From Actinomycetes bacterium (GTDB lineage: Bacteria; Actinomycetota; Coriobacteriia; Anaerosomatales; Anaerosomataceae), in NCBI GenBank assembly GCA_022839745.1, contig JALHJB010000020.1:1-34582 (forward strand): a DNA stretch of 34,582 nt. The letters run 5' to 3'. Position numbers and translations under genes: made by a program. Below the pieces are notes generated by a model. It was not told the DNA's origin. It was given only the letters and a program-made list of their open reading frames with translations, and did not search any database. Below are positions 1 to 7,411 of this stretch, in pieces (the stretch's first letter is position 1; each line of letters starts with the position of its first letter).

Positions 1-56
1 TGGGCTTCACGAGAGTGCTGCGTGACATCTCGGGTGCCCGCAAGGCAGACTACTGA
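1..56 (+). CDS. 3' end of an unidentified gene (partial)
   Basis: The frame beginning at base 3 is open to a TGA at 54-56 and would encode the last 17 residues of a protein (GFTRVLRDISGARKADY). The codons are GC-rich at third positions, like the neighbouring real genes. Too little is present to assign a family. It is followed by a non-coding stretch that leads to the alcohol dehydrogenase, so it probably ends an upstream transcription unit. It could also be a chance open frame. Confidence 0.45.
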   Translation, partial: GFTRVLRDISGARKADY

Positions 57-108
57 TGTCGGCGCTGGGTGGTGCTGCCCCCATTTGCCTTACACGAACT
101 ATCGATTA

Positions 109-178
109 TTGACAGTTGCCCGGGCTGAACGGCGCTGGTAAGGTGGCGTTCTTGAGTTTGTGCAGGTTTGTTACAAAC
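109..178 (+). promoter_or_regulatory. Putative promoter/operator region of the alcohol dehydrogenase
   Basis: The leader of the dehydrogenase gene holds a perfect inverted repeat, GTTTGTTACAAAC, at 166-178 (6-bp arms, 1-bp spacer), 27 bases before the GTG start. A consensus -35 hexamer TTGACA lies at 109-114, but no good -10 is found 16-18 bases after it. A wider TTGT...ACAA pair spans 158-176 and loosely recalls sites of the redox repressor Rex, which controls alcohol dehydrogenase genes in anaerobes; its spacing does not fit the usual Rex consensus. The repeat is seen directly; its role as an operator is inference. Confidence 0.35.
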
Positions 179-205
179 TTGTCCGTTGAACGAGAGGAGC
201 ACGGT

Positions 206-1150
206 GTGAAAGGTTGGCTGTTCACGAACACACACGTTCCGCTGAAGCTGGTGGAGCAGCCCGATCCGGTGATCGAACCGGGCAAGGTCCTCATCGATAT
301 CAAGGCCAGCGGGCTGTGCCACTCTGACGTCGGTGCGCTCGAGGACGAGGGCTGGCTCGAGATCATCACCAAGCTGCCGGTGATCATGGGTCACGAGTTC
401 GCGGGCGTCATCACTGAGGTCGGCGAGGGCGTCACGGACTACAAGGTCGGCGATAGGGTCGGTGTCTGTCCGATCGGCGAGGGCGGCTCCCCCGGCTACC
501 AGTACGACGGCGGATATGCCGACAAGGCCCTCGTGCCTGCCGGTAACCTCGTGCCGATGCCCGGCAACGTCAGCTTCGCACAGGGGGCGGCAGCCACGGA
601 TGCGGGCATGACGTCCTACCACGCGATGTTCGTCACTGGCGGCGCGAAGCCGGGCATGAAAGTCGGTGTCATCGGTATCGGCGGTCTCGGCCAGATCGCA
701 GGACGCGCCGCAGTCGTGGCCGGCTGCGAGGTCTACGGTGTGGACCTGAGCCCGGCCGCTCGCGACCTCGGCCGCGAGCTTGGCATGAAGGACGTCTTCG
801 AGAACGTGACGGATCTGGCCGCCATCGCCCCTGACCTCATCGTCGACTACGCGGGCTTCGGCACCACCACGGCGCAGGCGATCGAAGTCGTCGCCGTCGG
901 TGGGACCGTCGTGCAGGTCGGCATGGGCCGCCTCGAGGCGACCATCAACACCCGTCTGCTCATCACCAAGGCCGTCCGCCTGCTCGGCAGCGTTGGTGGC
1001 AACAACGACGACATCGCGAACTGCTATGCGCTGATGTCGTCGGGCGACCTGGAACCGCTCATCACCGAGATCACCTTCGATGAGATCGGTGAGGGACTGG
1101 ATCGCCTCGCTGCTGGCGGGGTCAAGGGCCGGTTGGTCGCGATTCTCTAG
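206..1150 (+). CDS. Zinc-dependent alcohol dehydrogenase (MDR family), compact form
   Basis: This is a medium-chain dehydrogenase/reductase of 314 residues, which would oxidise or reduce an alcohol/aldehyde pair with NAD(P). The GTG start at 206 follows GAGAGGAG at 193-200. Catalytic zinc ligands are recognisable as Cys38 (GLCHSD), His63-Glu64 (GHEFAG) and probably Asp132 (ATDAGMTSYH), where many relatives have Cys. The Rossmann nucleotide site is GIGGLG at 157-162. The structural-zinc lobe with its four cysteines is missing: GDRVGVCPIGEGG runs almost directly into DGGYAD, which explains the short length against the usual 340-350. The substrate cannot be told. It stands alone, with a strong hairpin after it. 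Confidence 0.9.
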   Translation: MKGWLFTNTHVPLKLVEQPDPVIEPGKVLIDIKASGLCHSDVGALEDEGWLEIITKLPVIMGHEFAGVITEVGEGVTDYKVGDRVGVCPIGEGGSPGYQYDGGYADKALVPAGNLVPMPGNVSFAQGAAATDAGMTSYHAMFVTGGAKPGMKVGVIGIGGLGQIAGRAAVVAGCEVYGVDLSPAARDLGRELGMKDVFENVTDLAAIAPDLIVDYAGFGTTTAQAIEVVAVGGTVVQVGMGRLEATINTRLLITKAVRLLGSVGGNNDDIANCYALMSSGDLEPLITEITFDEIGEGLDRLAAGGVKGRLVAIL

Positions 1151-1174
1151 GTAGTATCAGATCGGCATGAGGGG

Positions 1175-1204
1175 GAGGCCCGCTTCAGTGGTGAAGAGGG
1201 CCTC
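1175..1204. terminator. Bidirectional terminator-like hairpin between adh and mrp
   Basis: GAGGCCC (1175-1181) pairs with GGGCCTC (1198-1204), and inside it CTTCA (1183-1187) pairs with TGAAG (1192-1196) around a GTGG loop, with a single G/A mismatch between the stems. This is a nearly continuous 12-bp stem. It lies between two convergent genes, 25 bases after the alcohol dehydrogenase stop and 27 bases after the mrp stop. There is no real T-run on either side, so it is not a textbook intrinsic terminator. Confidence 0.6.
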
Positions 1205-1230
1205 TCGTGTTGCACGGGCCTTGACCCGAT

Positions 1231-1986
1231 CTATTGCTGGGCGCTGGCTGCCCCGAGGATGCCCAGGGCCTCCCACACTGCATCGGCCAGCTCCTCGAAT
1301 TCGGGCAGCGGGGCTTCTTCGAGGCGTCCCTGATCGGCGAGCGCCGTTCGCTCAGGCACGAGCGGGAGCCGCGCGAGGAGGTGCGCGCCGCCCGCCACGA
1401 GTCGCTCCTCACCGCTGGCACCGAAGAGCTCGATACGCTCTCCGCAGTGTGGGCACTCCAGATACGCCATGTTCTCCACGAAGCCAAGGACCGGTACATC
1501 CACCTGTGCCGCCATGTCCTCGGACTTCCGGGCGACCGTGGTGACGAGATCCTGTGGCGTTGAGACCGCGATCACCGCATCAGGCTTGATCGACTGCAGC
1601 ACGGTGAGAGCCGCGTCGGACGTGCCTGGCGGCATGTCGATCACCATGACCTCGGTGTCCTCCCAGTCCGTGTCGTTATGCAGTTGGTCGATCGCCCGCG
1701 AGATAAGGGGGCCCCGCCAGATGACCGCCTTGTCGTCGGCGGGGAGCAACAGGCTCATCGACACCACGGCGATGCCTGTCGAGCTGCGCCCGACCGCCAT
1801 GCTTCCGTTCGGGTTGGTGCGCTGTCCCTTGCCCACACCGAGGACGTGGGGGATCGATGCCCCGGTGATGTCCGCGTCGAGCACGCCGACGGCCAGGCCC
1901 TTTCGGCGCAGCTCGATCGCAAGACCTGCCGACACGAACGACTTGCCGACCCCGCCTTTGCCACTCATCACCGCGATGCGCTTCAT
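1231..1986 (-). CDS. mrp: Mrp/NBP35-family iron-sulfur carrier ATPase
   Basis: This is a 251-residue P-loop ATPase of the Mrp/ApbC/Nbp35 group; such proteins carry and hand over iron-sulfur clusters in the cytoplasm. The deviant Walker A GKGGVGKS is at residues 9-16, followed by LDADITGASIPHVLG. The VIDMPPGTSDAAL motif and the CPHC pair (LECPHCGERIELFG), which normally bridges a cluster between two subunits, are present. The ATG at 1986 is preferred because GGAAGGAAG precedes it; a GTG at 2031 is in frame but has no ribosome site. There is no N-terminal MIP18/DUF59 domain. It is divergent from the DUF5320 gene across a shared palindromic promoter, which points to joint control with metal-uptake genes. 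Confidence 0.93.
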   Translation of the reverse strand: MKRIAVMSGKGGVGKSFVSAGLAIELRRKGLAVGVLDADITGASIPHVLGVGKGQRTNPNGSMAVGRSSTGIAVVSMSLLLPADDKAVIWRGPLISRAIDQLHNDTDWEDTEVMVIDMPPGTSDAALTVLQSIKPDAVIAVSTPQDLVTTVARKSEDMAAQVDVPVLGFVENMAYLECPHCGERIELFGASGEERLVAGGAHLLARLPLVPERTALADQGRLEEAPLPEFEELADAVWEALGILGAASAQQ

Positions 1987-2041
1987 CGTCCGGCCACTTC
2001 CTTCCAAGGTTCTGACGGATTCACCGCTCACAAGACGTGGG

Positions 2042-2057
2042 ATTAGTATATACTAAT
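2042..2057. promoter_or_regulatory. 16-bp perfect palindrome in the mrp/DUF5320 divergent promoter
   Basis: ATTAGTATATACTAAT is a perfect palindrome. It contains TATACT (2049-2054), a good -10 box, and being symmetrical it gives the same hexamer on the other strand. The predicted transcripts would start near 2060 rightward and near 2038 leftward, giving leaders of about 50-55 bases to both starts. No convincing -35 is visible. A repressor bound here would cover both -10 boxes. It stands out as an AT-rich island in GC-rich DNA. The regulator is unknown; a DtxR/MntR-like metal repressor is a guess from the TTAG...CTAA halves and the gene content. Confidence 0.6.
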
Positions 2058-2115
2058 GATGCACGGTAATGGGAACGAACTCGATTGGAACTCGAATCAT
2101 GAGGAGGTGTTCGTG

Positions 2116-2409
2116 ATGCCAGGTGGCGATCGAACAGGACCGATGGGTGAGGGATCGATGACCGGGCGTGGCGCAGGGTATTGCGTGGGCGAGGCGCCTG
2201 GGCGCGGGCTAGGACTTGGAATCGGGCGAGGGCTTGGCCGCGGCTTTCTTGGCCGCAGCAGGGGAGTCGGGTTGTTCGGCCGGCGGGCCGGAGCGTATCC
2301 GCTCGATGAGAGGGAGTCTCTCAGCGCCCGGACTCGCGCGCTCGAATCGGAGCTCGATCGGATCAAAGGCCGGATCGGCGAGATCGATCAGCGCAAGGGC
2401 GAGGCCTGA
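2116..2409 (+). CDS. DUF5320-type small glycine-rich protein
   Basis: This is a 97-residue protein with the family's N-terminal signature MPGGDRTGPMGEGSMTGRG followed by AGYC, then a Gly/Arg/Leu-rich low-complexity stretch (about residues 25-60), and a charged C-terminal helix rich in heptads (about 62-95) that may form a coiled coil. The ATG at 2116 has a perfect GAGGAGG site at 2101-2107. Proteins of this type are commonly small companions of Mrp-like ATPases and nitrogenase-cofactor-like genes in anaerobes; their biochemical role is unknown. Only one cysteine is kept. It is divergent from mrp and leads the metal cluster. The function is unassigned. Confidence 0.85.
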   Translation: MPGGDRTGPMGEGSMTGRGAGYCVGEAPGRGLGLGIGRGLGRGFLGRSRGVGLFGRRAGAYPLDERESLSARTRALESELDRIKGRIGEIDQRKGEA

Positions 2410-2411
2410 GC

Positions 2412-2448
2412 CCGGGGCGCACAAGCGTTATGCCAGGTGATGCCCCGG
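2412..2448 (+). terminator. GC hairpin after the DUF5320 gene
   Basis: CCGGGGC (2412-2418) can pair with GCCCCGG (2442-2448) around a 23-base loop, starting just after the stop codon at 2409. No T-run follows. It could attenuate readthrough from the small gene into the UPF0282/ZIP genes or stabilise the upstream mRNA end. Confidence 0.3.
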
Positions 2449-2474
2449 AGTGACGTGACGACGTGGAGGCCGCC

Positions 2475-3437
2475 ATGCTGCGTCTTACGATCATAGGCGC
2501 AGAGTCACTGGGCGTACGAGGTCTGTGCTGTCTCGTGACGACGGACTCGAGGCGGGTGCTGATCGACCCAGGGGTGTCGCTTGGTTTCGTGCGGGGCGGC
2601 CTGCCGCCACACCCGCTTCAGGTTGCGGCGGGTCGCGCCGCGCGCGCACGGATCGTCAGAGAGCTTGCACGCGCGACCGATGTCGTGGTGAGCCACTTTC
2701 ATGGTGACCACGTGCCATTGTCTGATGCGAACCCCTACCAGCTTGCCCTCACCGACTTGCCCACCCAGCCGCGGGACCAGCGGTGGTGGGCAAGCCCGCC
2801 GACCCGATCGCCCTTGGTGCGTCGATACGAGGAGCTGCGATCGGCACTCGATGCCGGACTTCAGCCAACGGAGGGCATCTCCGATGGTTGGCTGACGTTC
2901 TCGGATCCGGTCCCGCATGGTTGTGCCGGGACTTCGCTCGGAGGCGTGGTCATGACACGCATCCAGTGTGGTGACGAGGTCTTCGTCCATGCGTCGGACA
3001 TCCAGCTGCTCGACTCGTCGGCCATCGACCGCATTCTGTCGTACAGGCCGTCGACTGTGCTGACGGCGGGTCCACCGCTGTATCTGCGCTCGCTAAGCGT
3101 GAGCGATCGACAGGCCGCCTTCGAGAATGCCATCCGCCTCGCGCGCGGAGTGGAAACGCTCATCCTCGACCACCATGTGATGCGAAGCCTGGACGGTATC
3201 GAGTGGCTCGATGAAGTGTCGGCCGAGGCGGGCAGACGCGTTTACTGTGCCGCTGACTACATGGGGCAGTCGCATCAGCTACTGGAGGCGCGCCGAGCCG
3301 AACTCTACGTGACGATGCCTGTGCCGCCCGACTGGCACGCGCGCTATGCCGCAGGCGAGGCGAGCGTAGACCCGTACGTGGAACGCTCGCGGGTACTCGG
3401 TCACGGAGTGACCGGAAGGTGGAGAGCCGCATGCTGA
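2475..3437 (+). CDS. UPF0282-like metallo-beta-lactamase-fold hydrolase
   Basis: This is a 320-residue protein. It begins MLRLTIIGAESLGVRG, then ...VLIDPGVSLGFVRGGLPPHPLQ, the arrangement seen in the UPF0282 family of predicted metal-dependent hydrolases, better known from archaea. The metal motif SHFHGDH supplies His74, His76, Asp78 and His79; further candidate ligands are the HASD segment near residue 173 and the LDHH segment near 235. The ATG at 2475 is chosen because GTGGAGG lies 5 bases upstream; the in-frame GTG at 2463 is part of that site. Its end overlaps the start of the ZIP gene by 7 bases, so the two are probably translationally coupled. The substrate is unknown; it sits among iron and metal genes. 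Confidence 0.8.
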   Translation: MLRLTIIGAESLGVRGLCCLVTTDSRRVLIDPGVSLGFVRGGLPPHPLQVAAGRAARARIVRELARATDVVVSHFHGDHVPLSDANPYQLALTDLPTQPRDQRWWASPPTRSPLVRRYEELRSALDAGLQPTEGISDGWLTFSDPVPHGCAGTSLGGVVMTRIQCGDEVFVHASDIQLLDSSAIDRILSYRPSTVLTAGPPLYLRSLSVSDRQAAFENAIRLARGVETLILDHHVMRSLDGIEWLDEVSAEAGRRVYCAADYMGQSHQLLEARRAELYVTMPVPPDWHARYAAGEASVDPYVERSRVLGHGVTGRWRAAC

Positions 3438-4171
3438 TCGAGAACACGTTCTGGACGGCCTTCGCGACCAGTACCGCTGCCGCACTGGTGACGTCCCTCG
3501 GCATCTACACGATCCGAAGGTTCTCGGCGTGGGGTGAGCGCAATTCGACCTACTTCATCTGCTTTGCCGCTGGCGTGCTGATATCGGCATCCTTCCTGCA
3601 CATCGTCCCGAAGTCTCTGTCGATGAACCCCAGCTCGCCCGTCTGGCTGCTGGCCGGTTTCATGGGGCTGCACATGTTCAATCGCTTTCTCACCGTTTTC
3701 GTGTCCGAGCGAGATCCTGCGGGGGACGACTACGCGATCGGACTCGTGCCGATGCTCGGCATCGGCTTCCACTCGTTCATCGATGGATTCATCTACTCGA
3801 TCACGTTCACGGTCAGCATCCTGACTGGGTATCTCGCAACGCTCGGGATGGTCCTTCATGAGTTTCCTGAGGGGATCATCACGTACCTGCTGCTGGTCCA
3901 GGGAGGCCTTCGAGAGCGCACCGCAGTGACTCTGGCGGTCCTCGCCGCGGCTGTGACGACGCCCTTGGGCATGCTGGTGTCGTACCCGATGATCAGGGTG
4001 CTCGACGATGAGGTGCTCGGAGCACTCCTGTCTCTGTCCGCTGGTGCCCTTCTCTACGTCGGCGCCACCCATCTGCTTCCTCGTGCGGAGCGGGAGCACA
4101 AGCGGTATTCGATGGTAGCGCTGGCAGGAGGGGTGTTGGTGGCGGTCATCATCGTGGCTTCAAAGGCGTAG
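3431..4171 (+). CDS. ZIP-family divalent metal transporter
   Basis: This is a 246-residue membrane protein with about eight hydrophobic segments. The two metal-binding helices carry the family motifs HSFIDGF (about residues 117-123) and HEFPEG (about 146-151), where His and Glu/Asp form the transport site for zinc, iron or manganese. The His-rich loop between helices III and IV is short and poor in histidine. The ATG at 3431 follows GGAAGGTGGAGAG and overlaps the upstream UPF0282 stop (3435-3437). Together with FeoAB downstream it gives the locus two separate metal(II) import routes. Metal preference cannot be read from the sequence. Confidence 0.92.
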   Translation: MLIENTFWTAFATSTAAALVTSLGIYTIRRFSAWGERNSTYFICFAAGVLISASFLHIVPKSLSMNPSSPVWLLAGFMGLHMFNRFLTVFVSERDPAGDDYAIGLVPMLGIGFHSFIDGFIYSITFTVSILTGYLATLGMVLHEFPEGIITYLLLVQGGLRERTAVTLAVLAAAVTTPLGMLVSYPMIRVLDDEVLGALLSLSAGALLYVGATHLLPRAEREHKRYSMVALAGGVLVAVIIVASKA

Positions 4172-4215
4172 GGGAAATACCCCGCGCGTGGCCTACCGTG
4201 ATCTCCGCGCGAGAG

Positions 4216-4233
4216 TTAGTATGTACGTACGTA
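4216..4233 (+). promoter_or_regulatory. Candidate metal-regulator site upstream of feoA
   Basis: TTAGTATGTACGTA at 4216-4229 agrees at 11 of 14 positions with the left-aligned core of the palindrome in the mrp promoter (TTAGTATATACTAA). It also contains its own GTACGTAC palindrome (4223-4230). It lies about 75-90 bases before the feoA start, in the only sizeable non-coding gap of the cluster, so a second promoter here is likely. Candidate -10 boxes are TATCAA (4243-4248) and TAAGTA (4250-4255), neither with a clear -35. A shared regulator is inference. Confidence 0.4.
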
Positions 4234-4304
4234 GAGAGTGTCTATCAACTAAGTAATGGATGGCCGTGGCGCTCTCTTGCGATCGGCGGAAGGCGAGGTG
4301 TGTG

Positions 4305-4622
4305 GTGTTCGGACGACGAGGCCGGCGAGGGCCAGGGTGGGACCCGACTCCCGCTCTTGGGCCCGTTCTCACGACTCTGCATGACGGTGAGAGGGCCGTC
4401 ATCGACGACATCCTTGGTGGCATGCAGATGCGGGCGCGTCTGGAGAACATGGGCTTGCGGCCGGGGAAGAGCGTCACGAAGCTCAGCTCGATGCCCTCTG
4501 GCGGACCGATCATGGTGGAGTGCGGAGGCACCCGGGTGGCGCTCGGTCGTGGGATCGCGCAGCACGTTCGCGTCAGGGGCGCCTCGCAGCGGAGCGAGTC
4601 CGGGACGGATCGGGACGAGTGA
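4305..4622 (+). CDS. feoA: Ferrous iron transport protein A
   Basis: FeoA is a small SH3-like cytoplasmic protein needed for FeoB-driven iron(II) uptake. Residues from about 25 onward match the domain: LTTLHDGERAVIDDI, then RLENMGLRPGKSV, then GGPIMVECGGTRVALGRGIAQHVRV. The start is uncertain. The GTG at 4305 (or 4302) has GGAAGGCGAGG just upstream and gives 105 residues; the ATG at 4260 has no ribosome site. The roughly 20 extra N-terminal residues (FGRRGRRGPGWDP...) are basic and not part of the normal domain, so a still later start is possible. The stop overlaps the feoB start as GTGA. Confidence 0.85.
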   Translation: MFGRRGRRGPGWDPTPALGPVLTTLHDGERAVIDDILGGMQMRARLENMGLRPGKSVTKLSSMPSGGPIMVECGGTRVALGRGIAQHVRVRGASQRSESGTDRDE

Positions 4623-6400
4623 GCGGGATGGCCGGCACGGGCATCGGCGGGGACACTGAGCTGGCTACTCCTGACGACACACGCGTTCTCTTGGTGGGCA
4701 ACCCGAACGTGGGCAAGAGCGTCGTGTTCTCGCGCCTCACCGGCGTGGGAACGATGTGCTCCAACTACCCGGGTACGACCGTCGAGTTCCTCGAAGGCTC
4801 GATGCGGCTCGCCGGCGAGCGCGTGCCCGTGATCGACGTCCCGGGAACGTACGGCCTCGCGGCGACATGCCCAGCCGAGGACGTAGCGTGCCGGATCCTT
4901 GATGACGGCGGAGTCATCGTGAACGTCATCGATGCGACCAATCTGGAACGCAACCTCGCGCTCACGCTACAGTTGCGACAACGTCCACTCCGCATGGTGG
5001 TCGCGCTCAACCTGTGGGACGAGACGCGACATCGCGGTATCCACATCGACGCCGAGCGGCTGTCGGAGCTGCTCGGTGTCCCGGTCATTCCCACCTCGGC
5101 CGTGGCAGGCGTTGGCATCAGGGACCTCGTGGAGGCCATCGAACATGTGGCCACGAGCGAGACGCCCGAAGTGCTGGAGCCCGGAGACGTGTGGTGTCGG
5201 CTGGGCACGATCATCGAAGAGGTGCAGCAGCTGGAGCACCGGCACCACACCTGGCGTGACGTGCTCGAGGACATCACCATCAAACCGGTCACCGGCATCC
5301 TATTCGGCATCCTCGTGCTCCTCGCCGCGTTCGCGATGGTGCGGTTCTTTGGTGAGACGGTCATCGCATACGTGATGGAGCCGCTCTTCGAGACGCTGTG
5401 GCGCCCGGTGGTGACCGCGCTCTCCGAGGCGCTCGGCGGGGCGGGCTTCATCCACGACCTCCTGGTCGGCAGCTACGTGCTCATCGACGGGGTGCGCACG
5501 CTGGACTTCGTGCAGTCCTTCGGACTGCTCACCACGGGACTCTTCGTCGTCTTCGGCATGGTGATGCCGTATGTCACCGCCTTCTACTTCGTGCTCGGCC
5601 TGATGGAGGACGTCGGGTATCTGCCGAGGTTGGCCCTACTGCTCGATCGGGTGATGCACCGTCTCGGTCTCCACGGATACGCGGTGATCCCGATCCTGCT
5701 CGCCTTCGGCTGCAACGTACCGGGCATCCTCGCTACCCGCGTGCTCGACACGCGCAGGGAGCGGTTCATCGCGGCCACGCTCATCTCGGTCGGTGTGCCG
5801 TGTGCCGCGCTCCAGGCGATGATCTTCGCGCTCCTGGGGCCACACGGCGTGCAGTACGTGCTGCTCGTGTACGCGATCCTGGTGATCGTCTGGTTCGTGC
5901 TCGGCACGGTGCTGCGCCTGACCAGCCGTGACTTCCTCCCCGAGATCATCCTTGAGATCCCGTCGTACCGGCGCCCCTCGTTCCGGACGCTCTGGCAGAA
6001 GCTCGCGATGCGGCTGCGCGGGTTCTTCCGCGAGGCCGTGCCCGTGGTGTTCCTTGGCGTGGTGGTCATCGACCTCATCTACATGACCGGGGCGTTCGAT
6101 CTCATCGCACGGCTCGCCGGACCGATGATGGAGACGCTGTTCGGGCTTCCGCCCGAGACGGCCCTGGCGATCGCGGTGGGCTTTCTCCGCAAGGACGTGG
6201 CGATCGGGATGCTGGCCCCGCTCGACCTCTCGGCGATACAACTCGTGAAGTCCTCGGTGATGCTGGCGCTCACGTTCCCGTGCATCGCCACCTATGCCGT
6301 GATGCTTCGCGAACTGGGATGGCTCGACACGCTCAAGGCTACGGGACTCATGCTGACGATCGCACTTGTCGCTGGTGTGGCGATGAATCTCGTGCTGTAG
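4619..6400 (+). CDS. feoB: Ferrous iron transporter B (GTPase-permease)
   Basis: This is a polytopic inner-membrane iron(II) permease with an N-terminal G protein. G1 GNPNVGKS is at residues 27-34, SNYPGTT follows, G3 is DVPGTYGL, the recognition motif is ALNLWDE, and TSAVAGVG closes the G domain. The membrane part shows the two Gate-type repeats with the conserved GCNVPG and GVPCAAL cysteine motifs and RKDVAIGML. At about 593 residues it is shorter than most FeoB (650-770); the linker after the G domain is compact and there is no FeoC-like tail. Start: the GTG at 4619 overlaps the feoA stop; the ATG at 4628 is a close alternative. Neither has a strong ribosome site, suggesting coupling to feoA. 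Confidence 0.95.
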   Translation: MSGMAGTGIGGDTELATPDDTRVLLVGNPNVGKSVVFSRLTGVGTMCSNYPGTTVEFLEGSMRLAGERVPVIDVPGTYGLAATCPAEDVACRILDDGGVIVNVIDATNLERNLALTLQLRQRPLRMVVALNLWDETRHRGIHIDAERLSELLGVPVIPTSAVAGVGIRDLVEAIEHVATSETPEVLEPGDVWCRLGTIIEEVQQLEHRHHTWRDVLEDITIKPVTGILFGILVLLAAFAMVRFFGETVIAYVMEPLFETLWRPVVTALSEALGGAGFIHDLLVGSYVLIDGVRTLDFVQSFGLLTTGLFVVFGMVMPYVTAFYFVLGLMEDVGYLPRLALLLDRVMHRLGLHGYAVIPILLAFGCNVPGILATRVLDTRRERFIAATLISVGVPCAALQAMIFALLGPHGVQYVLLVYAILVIVWFVLGTVLRLTSRDFLPEIILEIPSYRRPSFRTLWQKLAMRLRGFFREAVPVVFLGVVVIDLIYMTGAFDLIARLAGPMMETLFGLPPETALAIAVGFLRKDVAIGMLAPLDLSAIQLVKSSVMLALTFPCIATYAVMLRELGWLDTLKATGLMLTIALVAGVAMNLVL

Positions 6401-6442
6401 CGAGGTCACGCGCCGCCCGCCGGTGTGGTGAAGGGATATGGG

Positions 6443-7411
6443 ATGGATACAACTTCCCGGTATTCGTTTGGTCCGGTCCCATCACGCCGCTTGGGACGAA
6501 GCCTCGGCATCAACAACATCCCGGCGAAGACATGCACGTACTCGTGCGTCTACTGCCAGGTGGGCCGCACATCACGCATGAAGGTGGACCGCCAGGTGTT
6601 CTATCCGCCTGCCGACGTGGTGGCCGATGTGAGGCGCAGAGTCCTGGAGGCGCGGAGTGCCGGCGAGGAGATCGACTACCTCGCGTTCGTTCCCGACGGC
6701 GAGCCGACGCTGGACGTGAACCTGGGTGCGATGGTCAACGAGCTCAAGGGTCTCGGCATACCCGTGGCGGTGATCACGAACGGCTCTCTGCTCTGGCGCG
6801 AGGATGTACGGGAGGACCTGTCCGGGGCCGACTGGGTGTCGGTCAAGGTGGACACCGTCGATGAGGAGACCTGGCGCGCGATCGATCGGCCGCATCGCTC
6901 CCTCGACCTCGCGAAAGTGCTCGAGGGGGTGCGCTCGTTCGCGGCCGGGTTCGCCGGCGAGTTGGCGACCGAGACGATGCTCGTGACGTCCCTCAACGAC
7001 TCCGAGACGGAAGTGCGGGCGGTGGCGGAGTTCGTGAGCGGTCTGCATCCGTCTCGCGCATACCTGAGCATTCCCACACGTCCCCCGGCGGAATCGTGGC
7101 TTCCATCCGCCCCCGATGAGCAGACGCTGAACAGGCTGTTCCAGCGGTTCGCCGAGGTGGTCCCCGGGGCCGAGTATCTGATCGGGTACGAGGGGGATGA
7201 GTTCGCATCCACCGGGGACATCGAGGCGGACCTCCAGTGCATCACGGCTGTTCATCCGATGCGATCGGATGCCGTGCGGGCGATGCTGGATGCGGGCGGA
7301 CACCCCCCGGAGGTGCTGGAGCGCCTGATCGAGCGGGGTGACCTGGTGCGGGCCGAGTTCGGCGGGCACACGTTTTACGTGCGCCGCTTCACGGGGCTGC
7401 AGCGGCGCTAG
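6443..7411 (+). CDS. Radical SAM protein, COG0731-like
   Basis: This is a 322-residue radical S-adenosylmethionine enzyme. The [4Fe-4S] motif is Cys31-x3-Cys35-x2-Cys38 (TCTYSCVYCQVGRT), preceded by the family hallmark FGPVPSRRLGRSLGINN. The SAM-binding GEPTL segment (DGEPTLD) and later ITNGSLL follow. The C-terminal 60 or so residues (MRSDAVRAML...VLERLIERGDLV) look like a small winged-helix module. The ATG at 6443 has AAGGGA 6 bases upstream; in-frame GTGs at 6425/6428 lack one. Relatives are generally uncharacterised, some compared with wyosine-type or activase-type enzymes. Its stop overlaps that of the convergent next gene. The substrate is unknown. Confidence 0.9.
   Translation: MDTTSRYSFGPVPSRRLGRSLGINNIPAKTCTYSCVYCQVGRTSRMKVDRQVFYPPADVVADVRRRVLEARSAGEEIDYLAFVPDGEPTLDVNLGAMVNELKGLGIPVAVITNGSLLWREDVREDLSGADWVSVKVDTVDEETWRAIDRPHRSLDLAKVLEGVRSFAAGFAGELATETMLVTSLNDSETEVRAVAEFVSGLHPSRAYLSIPTRPPAESWLPSAPDEQTLNRLFQRFAEVVPGAEYLIGYEGDEFASTGDIEADLQCITAVHPMRSDAVRAMLDAGGHPPEVLERLIERGDLVRAEFGGHTFYVRRFTGLQRR

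Noticed and set aside
1987..2031. GTG start extending Mrp by 15 residues
   Set aside because: It has no ribosome site; the ATG at 1986 has one and begins at the conserved family N-terminus.
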